Shown in pieces: positions 21,146 through 31,071 of a stretch of 64,000 nucleotides of DNA. Where the stretch lies: NCBI RefSeq assembly GCF_029633865.1, contig NC_079211.1, positions 71,812,464 through 71,876,463 on the forward strand, in the 5' to 3' direction. A model generated the notes under the pieces. It had not been told where the DNA came from, searched no databases, and saw nothing but the letters and a program-made list of their open reading frames with translations. Position 1 is the stretch's first letter; each line of letters opens with the position of its first letter. The stretch is from Lampris incognitus (lineage: Eukaryota; Chordata; Actinopteri; Lampriformes; Lampridae). A program made the translations under genes and the position numbers.

Positions 21146-21158
21146 GTACGAACTCGCC
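21146..21158 (+). promoter_or_regulatory. Self-primer binding site
   Basis: GTACGAACTCGCC follows the 5' LTR. It does not start with TGG as tRNA sites do, but bases 21148-21157 pair perfectly with the inferred RNA 5' end at 20550-20559. Only 19 bases separate the LTR from the gag ATG. Confidence 0.65.
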
Positions 21159-21164
21159 TTCACT

Positions 21165-22268
21165 ATGAACCCAGACAACCCAGACGCCAATCCTGTCCAG
21201 GCTGCTCTCTATAAGCAGATTCAGCTTACAGCCTCCCACGGCCAGCAACTACAAGAGGCCGCTGTTGCCATGCAGGGCCTCCGGGCTCAGGTGCAACCCC
21301 TCCAGGCTTCGGTGGATTCTCTTTCGGCCCAGCAAGCGGCGCTCGCGAGCCAACAAGAGGAGGTTCTTAAGCAGTTGCAAACTCTCACAGCGGCTATCAC
21401 CATCCAGCCAGCTGTCCCACCAGTTCCGGCCGCCCCTCCTCCAGCAGTGCCCGCAGCCGTTGCCTTAGACAATCCTACCGTTTATGTTTCGGATTTCCGG
21501 GAGCCCAGTATCTCCAATCCCAGGCCTTTTGATGGCAACTTTGAGACCTGTGCCACGTTCATCATGCAGTGTGAGCTTGTCTTCGCCCACCATTCCAGGG
21601 GGTTCACCACAGATGCTGCAAAAGTTGCTTACGTGACTAACCTGCTGACTGGCCGCGCTGCTCAGTGGGCCACTGCTTCCTGGTCCATGGGGGCCAGTTT
21701 CTGCTCTTCCTACGATGACTTTGTGGCTGAGCTTCGGAAGGTATTCCATCATCCAGTGTACGGTCAGGATCCGGGTGTCCGATTGAGCAGGATCCAGCAG
21801 GGCAGTGGCAGTGTCACTGACTACTCAGTCGAGTTCAGGCTGGCTGCGGCTGAGAGTGGCTGGAACGACCAGTCACTTCGGGTAACCTTCCGTAGGGGCC
21901 TCAGCGATGCCGTCAAGGATCAGCTAGCCACCCGGGAGGATCCTACCTCTCTCGACGACCTTATCAGCCTTGCCATCCGCATCGATGGACGTCTCCGCGA
22001 GAGAAGGCGCGAGCGAGGTCTACGGGGAACCGTTTCTACCTCTCAGCCATCCAGAGCTTCCGAAGGGGGCTCTTCTTCGTCGCACTCCACTTCCCCTGTG
22101 GCAAGCCTCTCCTCCTCCCAGACAGTGACAGAGGAGGAACCTATGCAGCTTGGGCGTACACGACTGACTCCCGCTGAACGTGAGGCCCGGTTCAAGGCAG
22201 GTCTCTGTCTTTACTGCGGTCTTAAGGGACACCGGATCAGCGAGTGTCCTACGCGGCCAAAAGATTAG
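21165..22268 (+). CDS. Chromovirus gag
   Basis: Intact 367-residue Gag, which forms the particle and binds RNA. The N-terminal 90 residues form a Gln-rich coiled coil, followed by a Pro/Ala linker. The capsid region (about 115-290) starts near [18 protein letters not shown] and includes the [17 protein letters not shown] helix and the [15 protein letters not shown] stretch shared by sushi-type Gag and its domesticated relatives. A Ser-rich linker leads to one zinc knuckle [14 protein letters not shown] (CX2CX4HX4C). The ATG at 21165 is the first after the primer site. Pol is reached in the -1 frame; the stop context is CCAAAAGATTAG, with an A run but no textbook slippery heptamer. Confidence 0.92.
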   Translation: MNPDNPDANPVQAALYKQIQLTASHGQQLQEAAVAMQGLRAQVQPLQASVDSLSAQQAALASQQEEVLKQLQTLTAAITIQPAVPPVPAAPPPAVPAAVALDNPTVYVSDFREPSISNPRPFDGNFETCATFIMQCELVFAHHSRGFTTDAAKVAYVTNLLTGRAAQWATASWSMGASFCSSYDDFVAELRKVFHHPVYGQDPGVRLSRIQQGSGSVTDYSVEFRLAAAESGWNDQSLRVTFRRGLSDAVKDQLATREDPTSLDDLISLAIRIDGRLRERRRERGLRGTVSTSQPSRASEGGSSSSHSTSPVASLSSSQTVTEEEPMQLGRTRLTPAEREARFKAGLCLYCGLKGHRISECPTRPKD

Positions 22269-24055
22269 GCTCACTGGGACCCCGGGAGATCCTAGTGAGC
22301 CGTCTTTCCTGTTCCCGCCATCCTGCTCCGGCTAACCATCTTGTGAGCGTTACCCTGGCTTGGGCAGACCAGCGGCTCACTGTAGGCGCACTCATCGATT
22401 CGGGAGCTGATGGGTGTTTCTTGGACTCTACGTTTGCTGCTCAAGCTAACATTCCATGTGAGGAATTGGAGAGGCCAATAGAGGCCTTTGCTCTGGATGA
22501 GCGCCGCCTGGCCAGTGTTACCCGACAGTCCTGTCCCGTGTCTCTCACTATTGCTGGAAACCATGTGGAGAGCCTTCAGTTCTTCGTCATCCAGTCTCCC
22601 TTAGTTCCTGTGATCTTGGGGCGTCCCTGGTTGGCTCAGCATGAGCCACACATTGCTTGGTCGTCTGGTAACATTTTGGAGTGGAGCTCCTCCTGTCACG
22701 CCCGGTGTCTTCAGGCCGCACCTGGTCCAGCAGTCCAGACTGTTCCGATTGCCCCTCCTCCCGATCTTTCCTCTGTTCCTCCCGAGTATCATGATCTCGG
22801 GGAGGTCTTCAGCAAGACGCGGGCTCAGTCTCTCCCTCCGCATCGGCCATATGATTGTGCTATCAACCTCCGTCCTGGGGCCTCTCTCCCTAGCAGTCGT
22901 CTTTACAGCCTTTCCATCCCCGAGAAGGCTGCTATGGACGATTACATTTCAGAATCGTTGGCGGCAGGGCTCATCCGACCCTCATCCTCCCAGGTGGCAG
23001 CTGGTTTCTTTTTCGTTAAGAAGAAGGATGGTGGTCTCCGACCCTGCATTGATTATCGCCAACTCAACGACATCACCATCAAGAATAAATACCCCCTGCC
23101 TCTGATGAGCTCCACCCTCGAACCCCTGACCCAGGCGACTGTCTTCACTAAGCTGGATCTCCGGAACGCCTACCATCTCGTTCGGATCCGGAAAGGGGAC
23201 GAGTGGAAGACAGCCTTTAAGACTCCCCGTGGTCATTATGAGTACCTGGTAATGCCGTTCGGCCTCACCAACGCCCCGGCGGTGTTCCAGGCACTCATGA
23301 ATGACATCCTTCGCGACATGCTCGACCAATTCGTTGTCGTCTACCTTGATGACATCCTCATCTTCTCCAGGTCCCTCGAGGAGCATGTCCAGCACGTGCG
23401 GCAGGTTCTCGAACGCCTCCTTCGTAACCGGCTGTTCGTCAAGGCTGAGAAATGCCTGTTCCATTCTGAGTCAGTGGACTACTTAGGTTTTATCGTGGAG
23501 GGAGGCAAGACTCGAGCTGATCCTCGCAAGATCAAAGCGGTGGTGGAATGGCCGGATCCTAAGTCACGTAAGGAACTGCAGAGCTTCCTCGGGTTCGCGA
23601 ACTTTTACAGGAGGTTCGTCCGAAACTACAGCTCTGTAGCAGAACCCCTCACCCGTCTAACCTCCCCCTCTCAGCCGTTCGTCTGGTCCCCAGCTGCTCG
23701 CTCTGCATTTCTGTCGCTCAAGGAGAGGTTCACCAGTGCCCCCGTCCTACTCCATCCCGATCCCAAGAGGCAGTTCATAGTTGAGGTGGACGCTTCGGAC
23801 ACCGGATTGAGGGCTATGGGGTGGAGGAACGAAGCTGGGTATCCCGCCAGCTCATCATGGACCCTGGTCTGCTCGCTGAGTTCTATCGCCGTCACCCTGA
23901 CAAGCCTGGCAGGTCGCCTGGTGGCTCCCGTAGAGGGGGGGGGGGTACTGTTAGGGCTCGGTCTGTTGACCAACCTGGCAACCAGCAATGAGAGCGGGGG
24001 AGGGGCGCGTCTGAAACACCTGCAGCCTGCCTACTCGTTTACCACTCTAGTATAA
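22244..24055 (+). pseudogene. Chromovirus pol: protease, RT, start of RNase H, then deletion
   Basis: The frame overlaps the gag end and is -1 to it; its first ATG-less codons are read by frameshift, not initiation. Numbered from 22244, protease has its active-site D52-S-G ([11 protein letters not shown]). RT spans about 195-470 with YLDD at 367-370 and CIDYRQLN upstream. RNase H begins with D516 (VEVDASDTG) and ends abruptly. Near 23808-23826 the sequence jumps to the far 3' end of the element, where the true frame would encode the last residues of the chromodomain and the [10 protein letters not shown] tail. The frame then runs on meaninglessly through the purine tract into the LTR to 24055. 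No integrase is encoded. Confidence 0.9.
23928..23948 (+). promoter_or_regulatory. Chromovirus polypurine tract
   Basis: AGAGG followed by a run of G directly precedes the 3' LTR at 23949. Confidence 0.85.
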
Positions 24056-24604
24056 GTTTGTTTGCTTTCCAGAACTCGTCGCGAGTTCGTCCTGAACAGT
24101 CCCGTGAGTAAATTCTTCGTCTCGAGTTTTGTGACATTTCTGTGTCTCCCGGTGGAGTACAGATTGTAGTATTCTCCGTGTTTTTGCTTGTTTGATTATT
24201 CCCTTGTGTCAGTTCTCCTTGAGAGCTTGTTCGGAGAAGAACTCTCTTTGTGTTTTCCCCATTGGATTTTCCCATCGTGATTTTCTAGTTGAGATCAAGT
24301 TTTTGATATTCTAATTTCTCCCCTCTCACTGTGGATCTTATTACTCGGTTGGACTTCTACCTTAAAGGAGCAGTTTGTGTTTTTTCCCCTTTCGGACTTT
24401 AAAGGAGCAGTTTACTTTTTTTCCTTTTCGGATTAAGGGGGCAGTTTACGTTTTCCCATTTTTAAGAAGCTATTCTCAAGTTCCGCCTGAAGCGCCTCCC
24501 CCTTCTGTCCAGGCCCGGCCGGCTCTCCTCTACGAGTCCTGCCAGGTTGGTGCTTTACTTTGTCTTGTGTTGTCGCTATTGGGTTCGTTCTACAAACCTT
24601 AACA
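23949..24604 (+). repeat. 3' LTR of the chromovirus
   Basis: 656 bp. I see no base difference from the 5' LTR except that two of the four 36-bp units are missing (72 bp, which accounts for the length difference). Confidence 0.93.
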
Positions 24605-24735
24605 GTTCCTCAGTGAAACCAGTCAGTCATGTTGACTGCTGGTATTGTTACAGTTCCTCAGTGAAACCAGTCAGTCATGTTGACTGCTGGTATTGTTACA
24701 GTTCCTCAGTGAAACCAGTCAGTCGTGCTGGCTGC
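24605..24735 (+). repeat. 48-bp minisatellite, right part
   Basis: The repeat resumes after the chromovirus target duplication with about 2.5 more units and ends near CTGGCTGCACACC. Confidence 0.9.
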
Positions 24736-24965
24736 ACACCATAGCAAACTGGAGCTGCTGCTTTCCGTGGGCAACAAATTGACAAGATAACAGAATACAT
24801 TATACTTTTACTCTTATGTTTTATTTTGTACATTTTATATTCTTTATTTTATGTCTTCTTTACATATATTTTTATTTTCATATGTGTTACTTATTTTATA
24901 TTGTATTTCAACTGTGGTTGTTTTAAATGTGCTACATAAATAAACTTGACTTGACTTTACATTAT
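24736..24965 (+). mobile_element. AT-rich LINE/SINE 3' end
   Basis: AT-rich sequence ending AAATGTGCTACATAAATAAAC and TTGACTTGAC, a tail typical of teleost L2-related elements. There is no coding part. Confidence 0.45.
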
Positions 24966-25189
24966 GACGAGTGGCTAACAGTTTAAAAATGTACTATGGA
25001 AGATTTTCACCTCTTTCCTCTGTGGGATCCTGTGCGTTGTTAACCTCTGCCCCAGGTTCTCCCCCTGGATTTGTTATGTGTTGCATTCGGCTCAGGCGGT
25101 CTGCTGTCATCCAAGTTCACATACTTGAACAGGGAAGTGTGAGATGAGAGAAAGGTCAAAGAGAAACTTGTTGTTCGACCAAAAAAACC
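24966..25189. other. Unassigned noncoding sequence
   Basis: I see no recognisable gene or repeat. Confidence 0.5.
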
Positions 25190-25700
25190 TCCTGTCTGAC
25201 CCCAAAATCCTGAATTTGTTAGCTTTACACAATGCTCTGGTTAACTTTCTTAGCACCGCTGATGCTAATGTTGGATTACCAGTGATCTTCTAGCTAGCAA
25301 TGCATCACCTGTTAGATGGTCACCTATCTGACCCCCAAAACCCTGACCTTGTTAGCATTACACAAGTCTGATCAACTTTCTTAGCACTGCTGATGCTAAT
25401 GTTGGACTACCGGTGCTATGCTAGCTAGCTATCATCACCTGTTAGATGGTCACCTGTCTGACCCCCAAAACCCTGACTTTGTTAGCATTACGCAAGTCTG
25501 ATCAACTTTCTTAGCACTGCTGATGCTAATGTTGGACTACCGGTGCTATGCTAGCTAGCTATCATCACCTGTTAGATGGTCACCTGTCTGACCTCCAAAA
25601 CCCTGACTTTGTTAGCGTTACACAAGTCTGATTTACTTTCTTAGTACTGCTGATGCTAATGTTAGACTACCAGTGCTATGCTAGCTAGTTATGCATTGAG
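25190..25700 (+). repeat. 130-bp tandem repeat, about 4 copies
   Basis: CCTGTTAGATGGTCACCT recurs with steps of exactly 130 bp (GTTAGATGGT at 25311, 25441 and 25571); the first and last units are more diverged. Each unit holds GATGCTAATGTTGGACTAC and CTAGCTAGCTA. Confidence 0.9.
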
Positions 25701-25735
25701 CTACCTCATTTCCCTGGCTAGCCAATCTACCACTG

Positions 25736-25803
25736 CTAATACTGCCATTACTACTACTACTGCTACTACTACTACTAATATCAGTACTGCTACTACTACT
25801 AAG
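25736..25803 (+). repeat. (TAC)n/(CTA)n trinucleotide tract
   Basis: Imperfect ACT/TAC repeat that ends where the L2 fragment begins and resumes after it at 26499. Confidence 0.85.
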
Positions 25804-26498
25804 AAACATTTTGTCTTTTAATGGTATCGAAAAATTAATTCACACTTTCATGTTCTCCCGTCTGGATTACTGCAACTCCCTCTACTCTGACCTCAACCAA
25901 GCTACTTTAAATCATCTACAGTTGGTTCAGAATGCAGCTGCTAGACTACTAACCAGAACTAGACTACAAACCAGAACTAGACTATTAACTAGAACTAGCC
26001 ATAGGTCCCATATTACCCCTATTCTTGCATCCCTCCATTTGCTTCCCGTAAATTTCAGAATAATCTACAAGATCTTACATTTAAAGCACTGCATGATCTT
26101 GTCCCCGGTTATGTTTCTGATCTTCTTCATTCCACCTCCCGACCACACCGATCCTCAAACCTCGGTCTTTTATCCGTCCCTCACTCCAAATGCCAAACAA
26201 AAGGTGACCGCGCCTTTGCAGTTTTAGCCCCAAGCCTTTGGAATAATCTCCCCCAATCCATTCCATTCTCTGAATCTTTGGACTGTTTTAAGTGGCTTCT
26301 AAAAGCCTTTTAATAGATTCCCACCCTGACTTCTGTTTTGTTTCAGTTTTAGCTTGGTCTGTTACTGCCGATGACGTTTTATATTCATTCAATTTATTTT
26401 ATGTATTTATTCATATTTTTGTGTATGGAGTGTAAAGCACTTTTTAACTCTGTTTTTAAAAGTGCTATGCAAATAAAATGTTGCTTGCTTGCTTGCTT
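25804..26498 (+). mobile_element. L2-type LINE 3' fragment with C-terminal end of ORF2
   Basis: Translation gives the end of an L2/CR1-group RT: FMFSRLDYCNSLYSDL, then LQLVQNAAARLLTRT, then HITPILASLHLLPV, with frameshifts after about 26080. The RT catalytic core is absent (5'-truncated). The tail reads AAGTGCTATGCAAATAAA and then TGCT repeats. A short internal duplication (ACTAGA-CT-ACAAACCAGA type, 25946-25990) expands RT residues near LLTRT. Confidence 0.85.
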
Positions 26499-26578
26499 AC
26501 TACTACTACTACTACTACTACTGCCATGACTACTACTACTACTACTACTACCACCAGTACTGCTACTATTACTACCGG
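26499..26578 (+). repeat. (TAC)n trinucleotide tract
   Basis: Imperfect TAC repeat between two L2 fragments. Confidence 0.85.
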
Positions 26579-26739
26579 GTGAACGCTGGCGAAACTAGCT
26601 GCCACGGCCCGCTGGATCTGAGTTTTGCTGTCGCTGACTCTACTGTTCCTTTAGCCAAATGAACAGTAGCTCATTCTGCTGACAATTTCAGAAACGTTTG
26701 TTTGTTTTTATTTTGTTCCGACAATCCTGTGAGTTTTTG

Positions 26740-27150
26740 GCTACCAATTGTTTTATACCTGGCTACTGGGTTCCTCGCCTCCCCTAGCTACTGTCGTTCT
26801 CCAACTCACTACACCATCGGCCCGCTTGACTACCATGGGGTCTAGAGCCTTCAGTCATTCTGCCCCCCACCTATGGAACTCTCTCCCACAAGACATTCAC
26901 AACATTGACTATCTTTCAACCTTCACATCCCATCTCAGGACGCACCTTTTCACACTGGCATGTTCAGTCTGATCCACGCTTCATTGAGTTTTGTGCAGAT
27001 GATGATTTTATACTTATCTGTTGTGTTCACTTTTGATTGTCTACCCTGCTTTGTTTTGATGTTATGCTGTCTGATACAGTGCTGCTGGTTTTTACTGTCT
27101 TCTGTAAGGTGTCCTTGAGTGCTCTGAAAGGCGCCCACAAATAAAATATA
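26740..27150 (+). mobile_element. Second L2-type LINE 3' fragment
   Basis: Encodes only the extreme C-terminus (GSRAFSHSAPHLWNSLPQDI, then STFTSHLRTHLFTLA). The 3' region ends CTGAAAGGCGCCCACAAATAAAATATATTATTA, here cited in two parts around 27125-27150. It is a separate L2 subfamily from the first, because the tail differs. Confidence 0.8.
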
Positions 27151-27402
27151 TTATTACTGCTGCTACTACTACCACTACTACTACGACTACTACCACTACT
27201 ACTACCGCTACTACTACTACTGCCACTACTGCTAATACTACCACTACCAGTGCTGATATTACTAATACTACTACTACCACTACCAGTACTGATACTACTA
27301 CTGCTGCTATTACTACTACCACTACTACTAACACCAGTACTACTACTACTACTACTACTACCAGTGCTGCTACTACTATTACTACTACTACTATTACTAC
27401 CA
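27150..27402 (+). repeat. Imperfect (TAC)n tract, about 250 bp
   Basis: Trinucleotide repeat (TAC/ACT) with point changes, ending at the 3' end of a minus-strand RTE fragment. Frames open through it (poly-Ser, poly-Val, poly-Leu) are artefacts. Confidence 0.9.
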
Positions 27403-27830
27403 CTTTCGGCTTCTCCCATTAAGGGTCGCCACAGTGGATCATCCGTTTCCAACTCTTCCTGTCCTCTACAGCAGCGTTTCTCAAACCTCTCCTGGCGGAC
27501 CACTTGTCCTGCATGGTTTAGATCGCTCCCTGCTCCAACACAGCTGATTCAAATGATCAACTCGTTATGAGCTCCCGAAGCTGCCTAATAACAACACTGA
27601 TCATTTAAATCAGCTGTGTTGGAGCAGGGAGCGATCTAAACCATGCAGGACAAGTGGTCCTGCAGGAGAGGTTTGAGAAACGCTGCTCTACATCTTTCTC
27701 TGTCACACCAGCCACCTGCATGTCCTCCCTCACCACATCCATAAACCTCCTCTTTCACCTTCCTGTTCTCCTTTTTGGCCTTCCTCCTCTTGGCCTTCCT
27801 CTCCTCCTCTCATCTAGCCAATGTGTAGCA
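27403..27830 (-). mobile_element. RTE LINE 3' fragment interrupted by a MITE
   Basis: 27403-27471 and 27686-27760 match the 3' end of the RTE element at 14997-15115 (GGGTCGCCACAG, CATCCGTTTC, CACACCAGCCACCTGCATGT), same orientation, 5'-truncated. The palindromic element at 27472-27685 separates the two parts. Confidence 0.88.
27472..27685. mobile_element. hAT-type palindromic MITE
   Basis: A 214-bp inverted repeat with ends CAGCGTTTCTCAAACC and its complement, arms of nearly 90 bp, and a loop near 27560-27600. It is flanked by CTCTACAG (27464-27471) and CTCTACAT (27686-27693), an 8-bp target duplication with one change. CAG...TTCTCAA ends plus an 8-bp duplication indicate the hAT superfamily. 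There is no coding capacity. Confidence 0.88.
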
Positions 27831-28107
27831 GAAATATCTTTATAGTAAAGATGTGGCTCCTCCAAAGTAGACATTCTTCTAGCTAGGATGAGGTACATCT
27901 TTATCTTTGTCTAAAAATAACGTGTCTATCTTTTAGAAAACTGGCGTATTCAGTAACGGTCACCCTTTATCTGAGTGGCATGTACACGGCGCCATCTGCT
28001 GGTGGGAGTTTGGAGGCGTTGGCTGTTTTAATTTTGATTCAGATCCATTTCACATTCATTGGTATCAATCTTACACGGTATACCTTTACCTACTCTACAA
28101 GGACAGA
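27831..28107. other. Unassigned noncoding sequence
   Basis: I see no supported gene or repeat. Confidence 0.5.
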
Positions 28108-28460
28108 GATGAAACAGAAAGGCTGGGAGTCACCTCTCCTGTGCATCTACCATTCCAGGAGCAGAATATTCTGCAGTATTCCAGAAGGGTTAAAGTTTAA
28201 TCTCTGAGCAGATAGTTAGAAAGATGAAACAGAAAGGCTGGGAGTCACCTCTCCTGTAGGTCTACCATTCCAGGAGCAGAATATTCTGCAGTATTCCAGA
28301 AGGGCTAAAGCGTCATCTCTGAGCAGATAGTTAGAAAGATGAAACAGAAAGGCTGGGGTTCACCTCTCCTGTGGTTCTACCATTCCAGGAACAGAATATT
28401 CTGCAGTATTCCAGAAGGGTTAAAGTTTCATCTCTGAGCAGATGGTTAGAAAGCTGAGCG
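28108..28460 (+). repeat. 115-bp tandem repeat, 3 copies
   Basis: GATGAAACAGAAAGGCTGGG recurs at 28108, 28223 and 28338. Each unit includes the palindrome-like AGAATATTCTGCAGTATTCC. Confidence 0.92.
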
Positions 28461-28989
28461 TTAAACCACATCTCATGGTCTGTCTTTTCAGTTTACAGAT
28501 GAAGCCCCTCTAATACTTTTCAGATGTTGTAAACGTGTTGTGGATCTGAAGGCAGCGTCATTATTTGCATAGATGTACAGTTTAATAGTGCAACATTACA
28601 GCAATGGGGAATATGACCCGATTCTAACACTTAGACAATGAAAGCCATTCTCACATACAAATACACAGCATGTTATCAAAATGCATGTTTACAACAGACA
28701 CATTCTCCTGTCTGAAGGACACACAACGTGCACACACACACCACACTGCTGTGTTGTGTGTGAACATGGTGAATTGTGTAAAGTGGTCCAGTCATGTCCT
28801 CACAAACCCCCATGTATTTTCCTATCTGAAAAATTAAATCTCACCAAATAAGTTCCGTACTTCAGGGTTCAGTAACCCACTGGTTTGGTACAAGTCAAAT
28901 GCTGTCTCATGTAACACTTTTAAATCAGTAATTTTCTCAAAAGAACAATGTTGCCAATGAACTGCACAGTCTACTGAGCAGTAAGTGGA
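28461..28989. other. Unassigned noncoding sequence
   Basis: Contains a CA/TG-rich patch near 28725-28760; otherwise I recognise nothing. Confidence 0.5.
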
Positions 28990-29155
28990 CCGCTAGCATA
29001 TTGGTAGCTAGAGCTTCTGACAGCTAGCATATTGGTAGCTACAGCTTCTGACAGCTAGCATATTGGTAGCTACAGCTTCTGACAGCTAGCATATTGGCAG
29101 CCGCAGCTTCTTTGTAATAAACTGGACAGCTAGCATATTGGTATCTAGAGCTTCT
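28990..29155 (+). repeat. 31-bp tandem repeat, about 5 copies
   Basis: GCTAGCATATTGG recurs at 28992, 29023, 29054 and 29085 (31-bp step), and once more near 29129 after a short interruption. Confidence 0.9.
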
Positions 29156-29780
29156 TTGTGAGATAATTACTGATTCAGAATTCATATGAGATGAAAACTG
29201 GTTGGAGGTTTTTCCCTTCGTCCTTCATACAGCTCATGTGAGGTGACTGTTTCTCACATGAACAAACAGAAGAACAGGGTTTGGAGCAGTGAAGCATCTG
29301 CCACCCTGTGACGACTGCATGTTACTACAACATGACGTCAGACTGGACCACTCTATTTAAACAGATACCCATTAGAGGAAAAGATTCACAAAGGTGAATA
29401 TTTAAGTGATGTAGAACTACCTCTAAAAGCTAAATGGTGCTACAGAAAGTCACATAGAGAATAATTCAGTTTGTGTGTCTGAGGATCCACCTCCAGCCTG
29501 GAGGAGGAGCACATCTGGAAGGGGACATGGAAACGTTCAGTTTTAGAAGAGCTTTTGGAGATGATTAAATTTTCTCAATAGAAATGTCCTTCTGCTTGCA
29601 GTTCAGCTTTCAGCTTGATGAAGTAGGGATTTTAAAATATTATCAGACCAGCTACCACTACTCTACTGCATGTGTGTGTGTGTGTGTTACTGGGTGTATG
29701 ATGTGGCTGTTGGTGCGTAAATTGTGTATTCTATGTCTGCGAGTTATTGTGTATTTGTGTGTGCTCCTAATGGGGTGTCC
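29156..29780. other. Unassigned noncoding sequence with short (GT)n
   Basis: A GT run at 29670-29690. I see no gene. Confidence 0.5.
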
Positions 29781-29784
29781 CTCC

Positions 29785-30045
29785 CATTCTCATCTCTTCA
29801 TAACCTCATCTCATTCTCATCTCTTCATAACCACATGTCATATCTCATCTCTTCATAACCATTCTCATCTCCTCATAACCATTCTCATCTCTTCATAACC
29901 TCATCTCTTCATAACCATTCTCATCTCTTCATAACCACATCTCATATCTTCATAACCATTCTCATCTCTTCATAACCATCCTCATCTCTTCATAACCACT
30001 CATATCTCATCTCTTCATAACCATTCTCATCTCTTCATAACCTTT
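29785..30045 (+). repeat. ~20-bp tandem repeat
   Basis: Irregular copies of ATTCTCATCTCTTCATAACC and shortened variants, about 12. Confidence 0.9.
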
Positions 30046-30313
30046 GGGGTTTCTCTCAGCAGATCTTTTTTTATATATATATTTGAATTCTCTGATTCTG
30101 ATTCTCTGGAGGTCAAGCTGCGTTTTGTCAGTCTCAGGGCAGTTTTTTGGACAACAGTGTGTTACAGCTAAAAGAGAGAACATAGTATTTAACAGTAGAA
30201 CAAGAAGCTTTTTAATTGTAGTAGTTAGTGGAAGCCTTGACACAAACAATGCCCCTGGGAGTGGAGCCCAGGACTAATCGTTACCTTACAGTTCACAACA
30301 CAACTGTCTAACC

Positions 30314-30557
30314 CAGTGTTTCCCAACCCAGTCCTCAAGGAACACCTATCCTGTAGATTTACTTTGCAACCCTGAATAGGTACCTGTTTGTAGTTATTCA
30401 ACCAATCAGCAATGAGTTATGTCAGCTGTTGCACACCTTGCATAATTAAGTGCTGTGAGATGATTGGTTGAGTAAGTACAAGCAGGGCTACCTATGCAGG
30501 GTTACAATGAACATCTGCAGGATAGGAGTTCCTTGAGGATTGGGTTGGGAAATGCTG
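30314..30557. mobile_element. hAT-type MITE
   Basis: A 244-bp element with terminal inverted repeats CAGTGTTTCCCAACCC and its near complement GGGTTGGGAAATGCTG; outer arms of about 45 bp pair. Flanking octamers GTCTAACC and GTGTAACT agree at 6 of 8 positions. Noncoding. Confidence 0.8.
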
Positions 30558-30614
30558 GTGTAACTAATACTGCATTTAAATTCCTTACATGGTCTTCTAC
30601 TCATCAGCTAGGCT

Positions 30615-30968
30615 CCACTAACTTTAACTGATCTGGTTTAATTACCCTCTGGCTTTAAACGCTCTCTGCACTTTAACTGGTGTGGTTTAATTACCCCCTG
30701 GCTTTAAACGCTCTCTGCACTTTAACTAGTCTGGTTTATTTACCCCCTGGCTTTAAACGCTCTCTGCACTTTAACTAGTCTGGTTTGATTACCCTCTGGT
30801 TTTAAACGCTCTCTGCACTTTAACTAGTCTGGTTTAATTACCCCCTGGCTTTAAATGCTCTCTGCACTTTAACTAGTCTGGTTTAATTATCCCCTGGCTT
30901 TAAACGCTCTCTGCACTTTAACTAGTCTGGGTTAATTACCCCCTGGCTTTAAATGCTCTCTGCACTTT
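30615..30968 (+). repeat. 49-bp tandem repeat, about 7 copies
   Basis: CTCTCTGCACTTTAACT recurs every 49 bp (for example 30662 and 30711). Units contain GGTTTAATTACCCCCTGG. One unit has TTTATT (30735-30740), that is AATAAA on the phf19 strand. Confidence 0.92.
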
Positions 30969-31071
30969 TCACCTAATCCCTCATGCCATCAAGTAAACAT
31001 TGCTTTTCATGGTTCTTCTTTATGATTGTTGCTTGTCTGAAGGCTTCAAATCCACATTCAGCTTCCCATGT

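Larger units (their letters stand above)
20418..24604 (+). mobile_element. Sushi-type chromovirus (Ty3/Gypsy), internally deleted, young
   Basis: A 4,187-bp LTR retrotransposon inserted in the minisatellite with a 5-bp target duplication (GTTCC). It has both LTRs (TGTTAG...TTAACA), intact gag and a pol that runs through protease and RT into RNase H. The rest of RNase H, the integrase and most of the chromodomain are gone. Apart from two missing 36-bp units the 3' LTR looks identical to the 5' LTR, so insertion was recent. A residual chromodomain end (EERSWV in another frame near 23826-23843) supports the chromovirus assignment. Confidence 0.93.

Noticed and set aside
22244..22268. Canonical -1 slippery heptamer at the chromovirus gag-pol overlap
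   Set aside because: The stop context CCAAAAGATTAG has an A run but does not fit X XXY YYZ in the gag frame, so I record only the -1 relation.
20508..24275. 78-residue minus-strand protein at 20508-20744 and 24039-24275
   Set aside because: Antisense frame present in both chromovirus LTRs, with no similarity to a known family that I recognise.
18694..24965. A host gene spanning the 48-bp minisatellite
   Set aside because: No exon pair with consistent phases or recognisable protein was found on either side; the flanks look like L1 and LINE-tail sequence.
27027..27570. Poly-Ser, poly-Val and poly-Leu proteins
   Set aside because: Translations of the TAC trinucleotide tract in different frames.
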